The notes under the pieces were generated by a model, which searched no databases, was not told the DNA's origin, and saw only the letters and a list, made by a program, of their open reading frames with translations. A stretch of DNA of 64,000 bases from Bacillus sp. PK3_68 (GTDB lineage: Bacteria; Bacillota; Bacilli; Bacillales; Domibacillaceae), in assembly GCF_003600835.1 (NCBI RefSeq), contig NZ_NQYC01000001.1, forward strand, positions 2,250,001-2,314,000, in the 5' to 3' direction. Shown here piece by piece: positions 17,438-25,292 of the stretch. How positions within the stretch are numbered: position 1 is the first letter of the stretch; each line of letters starts with the position of its first letter. The position numbers and the translations under genes are program-made.

Positions 17438-17779
17438 TCACGATTTGGTTATTGGTGAAGAAGTGTAACCGAGCTGTTCGGAAAGAAAGCGATTAATTTC
17501 AATCATAGCCATTTCCACTTCCGACACACTGCCAACGATGACTAAACTGCCTGTAAAACGATCGAGAAAGCCAATCGACACACTGGCGGCCTTCGTAGCA
17601 AGGTCACCGGCGATGATGACTGTCTCGCTTGGCGTCAACGTCAGTATCCCTAAGGCGCCCGCTTCCTGGATCCCGAGCTTTGTATACATATCGGGGTCCG
17701 GATTGGCAATTAAGTGGCTGAGTGTTATTTGCTTGCCAGGAACGAATTCCTGGATAAATCGTTGTTTCTCTTCACCCAT
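17438..17779 (-). CDS. eutS: EutS shell protein
   Basis: Hexameric BMC shell protein with a permuted fold, 113 aa, matching EutS length. Landmarks: RFIQEFVPGKQITLSHLIANP near the N terminus, GALGILTLTPSETVIIAGDLATKAA and a final MIEINRFLSEQLGYT. It sits between eutH and eutP with 11- and 13-base gaps. Confidence 0.92.
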   Translation of the reverse strand: MGEEKQRFIQEFVPGKQITLSHLIANPDPDMYTKLGIQEAGALGILTLTPSETVIIAGDLATKAASVSIGFLDRFTGSLVIVGSVSEVEMAMIEINRFLSEQLGYTSSPITKS

Positions 17780-17790
17780 TTGTCTTCCTC

Positions 17791-19074
17791 CTATTGTGCT
17801 GTTTCTTGCGTTTGTGTATTCCCATCTACCACTACTTCTCCCTCTTCTAAATATTCACCCGGGCGGATCGTTCCGTTTGCACGGTCCTCTTCTTCCAGAC
17901 GAAGGGCAGTCGGTACCGATAACCAGTAAGCCAGACCAATAGCAACGACCCCTGCAGAAATCTTCCCGATAAGAACAGGTAAAATTAAATTAGGCTGAAA
18001 GTTAGCTGTGAAAGATAAGTGATCACCTAAAAGAAAGGCTGCACAAACGGCAAAGGAAATGTTGATCACCTTGTCTTTTGGTCTCATGTAACGAACGAGC
18101 TGGAACATGGCCAATATATTGGCAATCGTCGCAAGCAGACCCGCGCTTCCGGTTGAACTAAGCCCAATTTTTCTGCCACCTGCTTCTAACGGCTTAGCTG
18201 CATATTTACGAAGCAAATATACCATTGGGAACGCTCCAGCCAGCATGATGCCAATGTACCCTGCTGTTTCTAAAGCACGGAATTGGTCTTTCTTATCAGC
18301 CATGATTGGATCAAAGCCCCATACGCCGAATAAAGTAGAGAAAAGACCAGTAAAGATTTCGACGATAGAGAAGACTAAGACAAGTTTAATTGCTGCATCC
18401 ATCACTTTCCCAAAAATCATAAAGCCGCGAATCATTGCTTTTGGGAAGAATTTCAGCCCCGCTGCAATGGCCACTACAAAAATGAGCAACGGCAATAAAT
18501 TCACTAATATTTTACCGTAAGATAAAGCAAACTCGTAAGTCGAATTACTAGTTGTATCAATGACATCACGAACTTTCGTATTAAATAAAAGCGTTAAGGC
18601 ACTGGCGATAAATGCTCCAATCGGGATCGTTAATACTCCTGACATCACTCCGAGTGCCATGTATTTATGGTCTCGTTTATCCAGCATGGCAAGCCCCATT
18701 GGAATTGAAAACACAATGGTCGCGCCTGCCATGTAGCCGACGATCATAGCCATGATCCATCCTTCATATGTTTCCTTTAGCACGCTTGCTAATTGGTAGC
18801 CTCCCATGTCCGTTGCCAATATGGCAGTAGCTGCGAGAGCTGGATCCGCTCCGACAGAATTAAAAAGTGGCCCAATCACTGAATCAATAAATCGGGACAA
18901 AAATGGAATAGAGGCCATAATACCTGCAGCCGGGACAAAAATATGGCCGACAGTATGAAGGCCGTTCATAAATTCTTTTCCAAGCCCTTCCTCTGGATTG
19001 CGAATAGCTGCAAAAGCTCCCAGCACGGCACAGGTCATGATAATATACACGACAATATTTCCAATCATGCTCAT
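17791..19074 (-). CDS. eutH: Ethanolamine permease EutH
   Basis: Integral membrane protein of 427 aa with about ten to eleven hydrophobic helices, thought to import ethanolamine at low pH or low concentration. Recognisable are the N-terminal helix VVYIIMTCAVLGAFAAIRNPEEGLG, LATDMGGYQLASVLKETYEGW and FLLGDHLSFTANFQPN. The C terminus is a 30-residue acidic hydrophilic tail. It is the first gene after the leader at 19121-19169. Confidence 0.93.
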   Translation of the reverse strand: MSMIGNIVVYIIMTCAVLGAFAAIRNPEEGLGKEFMNGLHTVGHIFVPAAGIMASIPFLSRFIDSVIGPLFNSVGADPALAATAILATDMGGYQLASVLKETYEGWIMAMIVGYMAGATIVFSIPMGLAMLDKRDHKYMALGVMSGVLTIPIGAFIASALTLLFNTKVRDVIDTTSNSTYEFALSYGKILVNLLPLLIFVVAIAAGLKFFPKAMIRGFMIFGKVMDAAIKLVLVFSIVEIFTGLFSTLFGVWGFDPIMADKKDQFRALETAGYIGIMLAGAFPMVYLLRKYAAKPLEAGGRKIGLSSTGSAGLLATIANILAMFQLVRYMRPKDKVINISFAVCAAFLLGDHLSFTANFQPNLILPVLIGKISAGVVAIGLAYWLSVPTALRLEEEDRANGTIRPGEYLEEGEVVVDGNTQTQETAQ

Positions 19075-19120
19075 ATAACTCGCTCCTTTTTTAATAATTT
19101 AAATAAAATGCAATAAAAAA

Positions 19121-19169
19121 ACAGACCCCTCCCGGTGGTTTCATACCATCGTTAAGCGTCTGTGCTTAA
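19121..19169 (-). promoter_or_regulatory. ANTAR (EutV)-type antiterminator/terminator leader before eutH
   Basis: On the minus strand the hairpin TTAAGC-ACAGAC-GCTTAA (19169-19152) has a perfect 6-bp stem and a six-base loop with A1 and G4, as in EutV targets. The loop ACAGAC is itself the 5' arm of a terminator that pairs with GTCTGT (near 19126-19121) and is followed by a run of T. Binding of EutV would therefore stop terminator formation. The element lies between the eutV stop and eutH. Confidence 0.85.
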
Positions 19170-19187
19170 TTATTTATTCACTTGTCA

Positions 19188-19763
19188 TTAGACCTCTTTA
19201 TATTTAGCAATAATTTTATCAGCTGTCTGGTTCATCGACAACCGGTGTTTCATGCTGAATTTCCTCATTTTCTGGTAGGCCTCTTCTTCGGAAATCACCA
19301 AGTTTTTCATGAGCAGCCCTTTCGCTCTCTCGACAAGCTTGCGTTTTTCCACCTGCTCATTCGCTGCTAAAATTGCTTCCTGCATCGATTTCATCTTAGC
19401 AGCCTGGTTCAGTGCCACTTCAACAGCTGGCAGCAAGTTCATCTCGGATACCGGCTTGACAAGATAGCCAACTACATTTGCCTGCTTGGACTTTTCCACA
19501 AACTCTCTTTGACTATAGGCGGTCACTAAAATAATAGGAACATCCAGCTTGCTGGAAATAATCTTCCCTGCTTTTAATCCATTTAATTTAGGCATTTTAA
19601 TATCCATAATAATCAAATCCGGCTTGAGTGAAAAAGCTAGCTCCACCGCCTTCTCCCCGTCACCTGCTTCTCCGACTACTTCATACCCGTTATCTTGCAA
19701 AATAGAGGAAATATCTAAACGGATAAGCGACTCGTCTTCCACTAGTAAAATCCGTTTACTCAT
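19188..19763 (-). CDS. eutV: ANTAR-domain response regulator EutV
   Basis: RNA-binding response regulator of 191 aa. The receiver domain (1-120) has phosphoacceptor Asp54 (IIMDIKMP) and the switch lysine in YLVKPVSE. The C-terminal ANTAR domain (about 130-190) contains KRKLVERAKGLLMKNLVISEEEAYQKMRKFSM. When phosphorylated by EutW it is expected to bind the hairpin leaders before eutH and eutA and prevent termination. The gene overlaps eutW by eight bases. Confidence 0.95.
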   Translation of the reverse strand: MSKRILLVEDESLIRLDISSILQDNGYEVVGEAGDGEKAVELAFSLKPDLIIMDIKMPKLNGLKAGKIISSKLDVPIILVTAYSQREFVEKSKQANVVGYLVKPVSEMNLLPAVEVALNQAAKMKSMQEAILAANEQVEKRKLVERAKGLLMKNLVISEEEAYQKMRKFSMKHRLSMNQTADKIIAKYKEV

Positions 19764-21192
19764 ACTCTTTTACTCCCTCCTGCTCCAGTGTAAATGACAC
19801 GATGACAGTGGTTCCTTGTGAGGAGGACCCGATATAATATTCTCCGGATAAATCATGCTCAATTAAGTTCTTTACAATATCTAATCCCAGTGACCGCTTT
19901 ACTTCTTTCTTCATCCCCACTCCATTATCGGCTACCGTTAACGTGATCTTGCCATTCTGTTCAGTAAAGTTCACATCAATTGTTCCGGAAGTACGGTTTT
20001 TAAATGCATGTTTAATAGAATTTTGTACTAGCTCATTCACAACAAGTGCAATCGAGACAGCTTTTTTAGAATCAGCTAAGATCGGCTCTCCGCGACAATT
20101 CAACTGAAAATCCGCTTGGTCACAGCCGCCGTTTTGAATGATCATTTGGGCAATTTTGTTTGACAAGCCGACAATGTCTACTTCATCATCGTCCACGTTA
20201 TCATTTGCCAAAATAATTTCATAAACAGAAGCAATGCTTAGCACGCGGTTCAAGCTATCCGTTAAATAGCCTCGACTTTCTTCGGATACGCCTTTCCTGA
20301 TTTGCAGTCGCAGCAAGCTCGCTACTGCCTGCAAGTTGTTTTTGACCCGATGGTGAATTTCTCTAATGACGACGGATTTAACAACGAGCTCTCTTTCTTT
20401 CATGCGCAAGTCTGTTACATCACGAATAAGGATCAACATGCCCGTCACGTTGTCATCCTTGTAGATGTCTACTTTTTTTACCTCTAAAAAGAATTTAGAT
20501 ACTTGAATTTCCTTAATTACAAGGTCCTTATTAGAATGAATGACGGGTTGAATAAAAGGCAGGACCTGCTCTGCCGGTTCTCCTTCACACTTATCTAAGT
20601 TATAGACCTCAGTAATGAAACTTTTGGCCGATGGATTTGCATAGACTATTTTCATAGAAGAATCCACAAGGATAAAGTGCTCCTTCATAATATCTGACAA
20701 GGCAGGACGCTCATGATCCGTGCCGAAGAACAGCTCCCATAACATCTCGGTTGCATGAGAAAGCGATTTCATCTCCTGCACTTCCTTAGGATCATGCTCC
20801 TCTTTAATAAGCATGCCAATCACTTGGTTATCGTCATTTTTAATAGGGGCCACACTTTGTTTTACAAAAATCCCCCTTTGTGTCACGGCTTTATTAAAGA
20901 GAATGCTTTTTCCTGCTCTCATAGCCAAAAATACACTAGGCTCAAATTGCTCATAGACCACTGTACCAACATACGGCTCATGATAGAGCGTTTCACCAGT
21001 AGAAGGAGAAGCTTCCGCTACAACAATCGCATTAGTGGGTTCTTTCATCTGACAATCTATGAAGACATTCGTTCCTGTTAAATCGGCAATCAATTGAAGC
21101 TGCCGTGAAACTTCCTCAATCTTTTCGATATCCCTCTTGCCTAACAAAGTATGCTCGCGGCACAGCCTGCCAACTTGAGAACAATTTAACAA
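19756..21192 (-). CDS. eutW: Ethanolamine-sensing histidine kinase EutW
   Basis: Soluble sensor kinase of 478 aa that signals to EutV. An N-terminal GAF/PocR-like sensor (about 30-160) is followed by a PAS domain (about 170-265) and a HisKA_2 domain with phosphoacceptor His280 in REIHHRVKNNLQAV, then the ATPase with VNELVQNSIKHAF and DNGVGM boxes. No membrane helices are seen. The start is TTG at 21192, preceded by GAGGG at ten bases. A SigA-like promoter lies about 50 bases upstream. The N-terminal half should bind ethanolamine, by analogy with the Enterococcus protein. Confidence 0.93.
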   Translation of the reverse strand: MLNCSQVGRLCREHTLLGKRDIEKIEEVSRQLQLIADLTGTNVFIDCQMKEPTNAIVVAEASPSTGETLYHEPYVGTVVYEQFEPSVFLAMRAGKSILFNKAVTQRGIFVKQSVAPIKNDDNQVIGMLIKEEHDPKEVQEMKSLSHATEMLWELFFGTDHERPALSDIMKEHFILVDSSMKIVYANPSAKSFITEVYNLDKCEGEPAEQVLPFIQPVIHSNKDLVIKEIQVSKFFLEVKKVDIYKDDNVTGMLILIRDVTDLRMKERELVVKSVVIREIHHRVKNNLQAVASLLRLQIRKGVSEESRGYLTDSLNRVLSIASVYEIILANDNVDDDEVDIVGLSNKIAQMIIQNGGCDQADFQLNCRGEPILADSKKAVSIALVVNELVQNSIKHAFKNRTSGTIDVNFTEQNGKITLTVADNGVGMKKEVKRSLGLDIVKNLIEHDLSGEYYIGSSSQGTTVIVSFTLEQEGVKEYE

Positions 21193-21247
21193 TAGGACAC
21201 AACCCTCTATTCCACCAATATTTATAAAATTCCAAATAATTATCCAC

Positions 21248-21277
21248 AGTATAATTTAAAAATTAAGCAAGTGTCAA
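21248..21277 (-). promoter_or_regulatory. SigA-type promoter of eutWV
   Basis: On the minus strand TTGACA (21277-21272) and TATACT (21253-21248) are separated by 18 bases, close to the vegetative consensus. Transcription would start near 21240, about 50 bases before the TTG start of eutW. Confidence 0.7.
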
Positions 21278-21814
21278 TCATCCATTTTTAAAAAACTGAC
21301 AAAATATGATGGGCTGTTTTTTTGAATTTCTTCCTTATAAAAAGAAGATCCCCCTTCTCTCTTCTTTGCTGATAGTCATTCAAGCCTATAGAAACCTCTC
21401 CATCTGCGCCATAAATTCGCAAATACTCCAAAAAACAACAAAATATTATAAAACTATTTTATTACAAAAAATCATATATTTCCAGTTTTTTCGTACAGAA
21501 GACACCAAATGGCCATTCCTGTCGATTATGTAATTATTAGCATCCGCTATAAAAATATACCTTTATAAAAATACTTATGGAAAAGGAGAGAGCAATGAGA
21601 TTTGAAAAAAATCGCCGTTATTTAAAATAGTTTTTCATTGTCAGATACTCTCTTAAAAACCGGCGCCAATATCTTCCGTGTATGTGATCTTTCTTAAACG
21701 GCCAGCACAATATTTGTGAGGAACTATGTTATTAGAGGACTTTTCTCCACTTCACATCACTTCGTTAACTTGCCATCATTAAAATCCCCATATCTCCCCA
21801 CGAATCTTACTATT

Positions 21815-21921
21815 GCTGATTGGAAACAACAGGTTAGCCGGGTCGATCTTAAAATATGATCCCGGCTATGCTTGTCTTGACCCGGGAATACGAGGATGCG
21901 CGCTTCCTAAAAGGAAGATTC
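21815..21921 (+). promoter_or_regulatory. Structured 5' leader of the sigma-like gene
   Basis: GC-richer island in AT-rich DNA. A hairpin pairs AGCCGGG (21835-21841) with CCCGGCT (21860-21866); then follow a second CCCGGG block, a four-codon ORF (MRAS) at 21896-21910 and a small TTCC-TAAA-GGAA hairpin that includes the ribosome site. It matches no riboswitch class that I know. Control of translation by alternative pairing of the three G/C blocks is possible. Confidence 0.4.
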
Positions 21922-21922
21922 A

Positions 21923-22417
21923 ATGCCAAATTTTAATGAAACAGTGGCTCAGTTTACTCCCATGATTCATCATGTTATGAACACTCTGCACATCTATAAG
22001 GATAGAGATGAATTTATCCAAATCGGAAAAATTGCTCTTTGGCAAGCACAACAAAAATTCGATGAAAGCAAAGGCTTGTTTTCTAATTATGCTTATGCCT
22101 ATATGAAAGGCGAGATGAAGAAGGCGATGACAAAAACCAACCAAATAGAAGAACGGCACGTGTATCCCGATGATCTTTTTTGGGAAGCAAGAGTAGATGA
22201 ACAAGAGGAGAAATCACTTGAATTAGAATTATTGCTTTCTTATACAGAAGGCTTGAGCACAAAAGAAAAAAACTGGATTATCTATACTTTTTATTACCAT
22301 TTGACTGCAAAAGAAATAGCTGCCCAAGAGAACGTATCTCTGTCCGCCGTCAAAAAGTGGCGCAAGCAAGCCATCGCAAAACTAAAAAGCAAAGGCTCCA
22401 GCCTGCTCACTGATTAA
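21923..22417 (+). CDS. Small sigma-70-like factor
   Basis: A 164-aa protein with the layout of alternative sigma factors. Region 2 (about 10-75) contains YKDRDEFIQIGKIALWQAQQKFD and FSNYAYAYMKGEMKKAM; region 4 (about 110-155) is a helix-turn-helix with LTAKEIAAQENVSLSAVKKWRKQAI. Regions 1 and 3 are absent, as in ComX/SigH-like competence sigma factors and small ECF-type proteins. No anti-sigma gene lies nearby. Ribosome site AAGGAAG is five to six bases from ATG. The regulon is unknown. Confidence 0.8.
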   Translation: MPNFNETVAQFTPMIHHVMNTLHIYKDRDEFIQIGKIALWQAQQKFDESKGLFSNYAYAYMKGEMKKAMTKTNQIEERHVYPDDLFWEARVDEQEEKSLELELLLSYTEGLSTKEKNWIIYTFYYHLTAKEIAAQENVSLSAVKKWRKQAIAKLKSKGSSLLTD

Positions 22418-22424
22418 ATAGCAA

Positions 22425-22452
22425 AAAGCTGGAGAGCAAGCTCTCCAGCTTT
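22425..22452 (+). terminator. Terminator of sigma-like gene
   Basis: A perfect 12-bp hairpin, AAAGCTGGAGAG and CTCTCCAGCTTT with a four-base loop, begins eight bases after the stop codon and ends in TTTCTT. Confidence 0.8.
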
Positions 22453-22456
22453 CTTC

Positions 22457-23020
22457 ATGCGCCTGGTCTTTATTTTGCAACCGAATCCTTTATTTCTTGA
22501 ATTGCAGTTTATTGCTGACAGCACCGAACAGCTTGGAAAAATCATCGGCGAGCTCAAATTTTCTTCTGACAAGATTACAAATATTATTGCCATAGTCAAA
22601 CAAATGGCCGAGCAAACCAACTTGCTTGCTCTCAATGCTTCCATCGAGGCAGCACACGCTGGCATACATGGCAATGGCTTTGCCGTAGCGGCTCAAGAAG
22701 TCCGCAAGCTAGCTCAGCAATCCAAACAATCTGTCGAACAGATCACTACACTCGTTTACAATTCGGCTTCATTCACAAATCAGGCCGTTAGTACGACGGC
22801 CGACGTTAAACAAAAAGTTTCTCTCGGTTTAGAGAACTCGGCCCAAACCCAAAAGAAGTTTCGGCAGATTCTTTCGGCAATCGATCAAAATGACAAACAC
22901 ATTAATCGAGTGGAAGCAGATGTAACAGAGCTTATCCAAATTATTCATGCAATCAGCGGCGATACCCGCAAAGTAGCCGTAACTGCTGAAAGCCTATACC
23001 AAACGGCCAGTACCCTGTAA
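22457..23020 (+). pseudogene. Remnant of a methyl-accepting chemotaxis protein
   Basis: Encodes only the C-terminal signalling part of a chemoreceptor, about 170 residues. The hairpin tip is recognisable ([36 protein letters not shown]) and the helices run to the stop at 23020. There is no sensor, no membrane segment and no HAMP domain. The codons before [12 protein letters not shown] have no ribosome site and abut the upstream terminator. It resembles the end of a soluble YfmS/HemAT-like receptor. The tip differs at usually fixed sites ([10 protein letters not shown] for [10 protein letters not shown]), which fits decay. Probably a 5'-deleted pseudogene. Confidence 0.7.
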
Positions 23021-23024
23021 AATC

Positions 23025-23059
23025 AAAATCCTTCAAATGTTAGACACTTGAAGGATTTT
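23025..23059. terminator. Bidirectional terminator
   Basis: Perfect 12-bp inverted repeat AAAATCCTTCAA and TTGAAGGATTTT with T tracts on both strands, placed between the chemoreceptor remnant and the convergent LysR gene. Confidence 0.85.
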
Positions 23060-23063
23060 CGTA

Positions 23064-23933
23064 TTACCTGCTTATCGAATTCCACGTTTCCTTCACTAAA
23101 CTGGAGAAGGTTTGAATGGGCCATTCCTTTTCCCGGCTTTTACGGTAAACGATAGACGTGTTGAGCTCTCTTGAAAAACGATGAAGAACCGTTAATGTTC
23201 CATCTTTTATTTCTTTTTCAACAGTGGCTGAGCCTAAAAGGCACACACCTATTTGATTGAGGACAGATCGTTTGATCGTCTCTTCACTGCTGCATTCAAT
23301 AAGGGAAGGAGGAGAATAATTCATCTCCTCAAATAGTTTTTCTGATATGGCTTCCAGATTTTTATCGATTAAGATGGGGGAATGCTCAAGCACATGAGAC
23401 ACTCCCAACTTTTTCAATAATTCTGTTGAGGCAACAAATAAGAGAGCCTCTTTATCAATAATGACTGATTCAATGCCAGGAAGCTGATACTCAACCCCGA
23501 CAATACCAATGTCCGCCTTCTTGTCATGAACCATCTTGATGGCTTCAACACTATTACAGGAAACCAGCTTAATATTGACCTGAGGATACCGGCTGACATA
23601 GTCTCTCATAATCAAATATAAATAGTGAGCACAATAAAATTCCGGGCTGGCGATAACAAGATTTCCCTGGAACTTATCTAGTTTGTTTAAATCCTCTTTC
23701 ATCTCTTGCAGTTGAGTAAAAATCCTTTCTCCATGTTTCTTGAGCAGCTTTCCCGCTGGAGTTAGAAATGTTTTATTCCCTGAACGAGAGATTAAGGAGT
23801 GGCCAAGCTCTTCTTCTAATGCCTTGATTTGAATAGTAACAGTGGGCTGTGTATAGCCCAACTGTTCAGCTGCCTTCGAAAGATTCAATTGTTCAGAAAC
23901 CACCATGAATGTTCTTAAATTTCTTAATTCCAT
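23064..23933 (-). CDS. LysR-family transcriptional regulator
   Basis: A 289-aa LysR-type regulator. The N-terminal winged helix (1-65) reads MELRNLRTFMVVSEQLNLSKAAEQLGYTQPTVT in the standard pattern; the rest is a periplasmic-binding-like effector domain. The ligand is unknown. It is convergent with the sigma/chemoreceptor region and lies upstream, on the same strand, of the amidohydrolase operon's 3' end, with a 170-base gap, so no target is obvious from context. Confidence 0.92.
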   Translation of the reverse strand: MELRNLRTFMVVSEQLNLSKAAEQLGYTQPTVTIQIKALEEELGHSLISRSGNKTFLTPAGKLLKKHGERIFTQLQEMKEDLNKLDKFQGNLVIASPEFYCAHYLYLIMRDYVSRYPQVNIKLVSCNSVEAIKMVHDKKADIGIVGVEYQLPGIESVIIDKEALLFVASTELLKKLGVSHVLEHSPILIDKNLEAISEKLFEEMNYSPPSLIECSSEETIKRSVLNQIGVCLLGSATVEKEIKDGTLTVLHRFSRELNTSIVYRKSREKEWPIQTFSSLVKETWNSISR

Positions 23934-24102
23934 CCTTCAGCACTCACTTTTCCTATCATAATGATTCATTTTACATGAGAAAAGGGAATAGCCAAACTTT
24001 TATTAACCGGCGCCCATACTGTAGGAAATTCGCTCACAAAGCTAAAAGGCCACACAGCTGGCTTTTTCCTTCTGTATGGCCTTTCTTTATTATTTACATT
24101 TT

Positions 24103-25292
24103 TTACGGACGGATGCGGCCATCAGATAAATAATTCAGCGCAGCCGCGATAAATACTTTCCCAATCATTAGCATCGCTCTTTCATCTACATCAAACTTCG
24201 GATGATGGTGCGGAAATGTGGCGTTAATTTCCGGATTTTCTCCACCTGTAAAAAAGTAAGTGCCCGGGACTTCTTTTTGATAGTAGGCAAAATCTTCACT
24301 CCCCATCATTGGCGAAATCTTCTCTACTTTCTCTTCACCAAATAGCAGTGCAGCCATTTCTTCTACTCGGCTCGTTTCAGCAGGATCATTCCACATAGAC
24401 GGCGCATCCCTATAATAAGTATACTCACAATCAGCCCCCGTTCCGTCACAAGTTGACCGAGCCACTTGACCGATTGTTTCTTCAATTAATGTGCGCGTCT
24501 CTTCGTCAAATGTGCGCACAGTTCCTTTGATAGTTGCCGCATCAGGGATTATATTGGGCGCACTTCCACAATTAATCGCGCCAACTGTTAGGACAGCCGA
24601 CTTCAGCGGATCGACACGCCGGCTGATGATTTGCTGCAAATTCAGCACAAGCTGGCAGGCGGTAACGAGAGGGTCAACGGTTAAATGCGGCTGTGAGCCA
24701 TGACCGCCTTTTCCTTGCACGATGATCTCAAACTCGTCTGCGGCAGTCGATGCATATCCTTCACACACCCCTACCTGTCCTACTGGGACGTCAGACATGA
24801 CATGGGCTCCGTAAATCACATCCACTCCATCTAAACAACCGTCTTCAATCATTGGCTTTGCTCCGCCCGGTGTAAGTTCCTCGGCAAATTGATGAATGAA
24901 AACAATGGTCCCGCTAATTTCTTCTTTTACTTCACTTAATACTTTTGCGACTCCAAGAAGGGCTGCCGTATGGAGGTCATGTCCGCAAGCATGCATCGCT
25001 CCCGGGATACGTGACTTGTATTCAACTTCCTTTTCGTCCTGAATGGGCAGCGCATCAAAATCTGCCCGCAAAGCGACCGTTTTCCCCGGCTTTCCGCCTC
25101 GCAACAAACCGACGACTCCTCTGCCGCCTACCTCCGTGCGAACTTCCAACCCTAACCCCTTTAAATAATCGCTAATTTTTTTAGGGTCATTTCCTCTTGA
25201 AAAGAAATTTCAGGATACATATGGAGATCCCTTCGAAAAGTGACCATCTCAGGGTATATTTCATCTAATTTGGCTGATAATTGACCGATCAT
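24103..25292 (-). pseudogene. M20-family amidohydrolase, frameshifted
   Basis: Metal-dependent amidohydrolase or aminoacylase of the M20 family (IAL/HipO type). Seen are the metal-binding GAMHACGHDLHTA, EELTPGGAKPM and the C-terminal MMGSEDFAYYQ and HHHPKFDVDE. The gene should start at ATG 25292 (MIGQLSAKLDEIYPEM, with AAAGGAG eight bases before it). After RRDLHMYPEISFQEEMT the frame breaks in a run of seven A (plus-strand T, 25176-25182); with eight A it continues KKISDYLKGLGLEVRTEV. This makes a product of about 396 aa. The start overlaps the symporter stop as ATGA, so the products likely act together: uptake, then hydrolysis of an N-acyl compound. Confidence 0.88.

Larger units (their letters stand above)
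21193..21922. other. 730-bp gene-poor divergent region between eutW and sigma-like gene
   Basis: AT-rich stretch holding the eutW promoter at the left and a structured leader at the right (21815-21921). Between them I see only an 11-codon ORF at 21595-21630 (MRFEKNRRYLK) with a good site AAAGGAGAG; it may be a leader peptide or the remains of a gene. No longer coding sequence is convincing. Confidence 0.6.

Noticed and set aside
21193-21300. Possible B12 riboswitch before eutW
   Set aside because: I looked for the B12 box and its conserved core in the region and the two eut leaders and did not find them.
21306-21533. 75-codon ORF on the plus strand in the eutW upstream region
   Set aside because: AT-rich chance frame without a ribosome site; composition is not protein-like.
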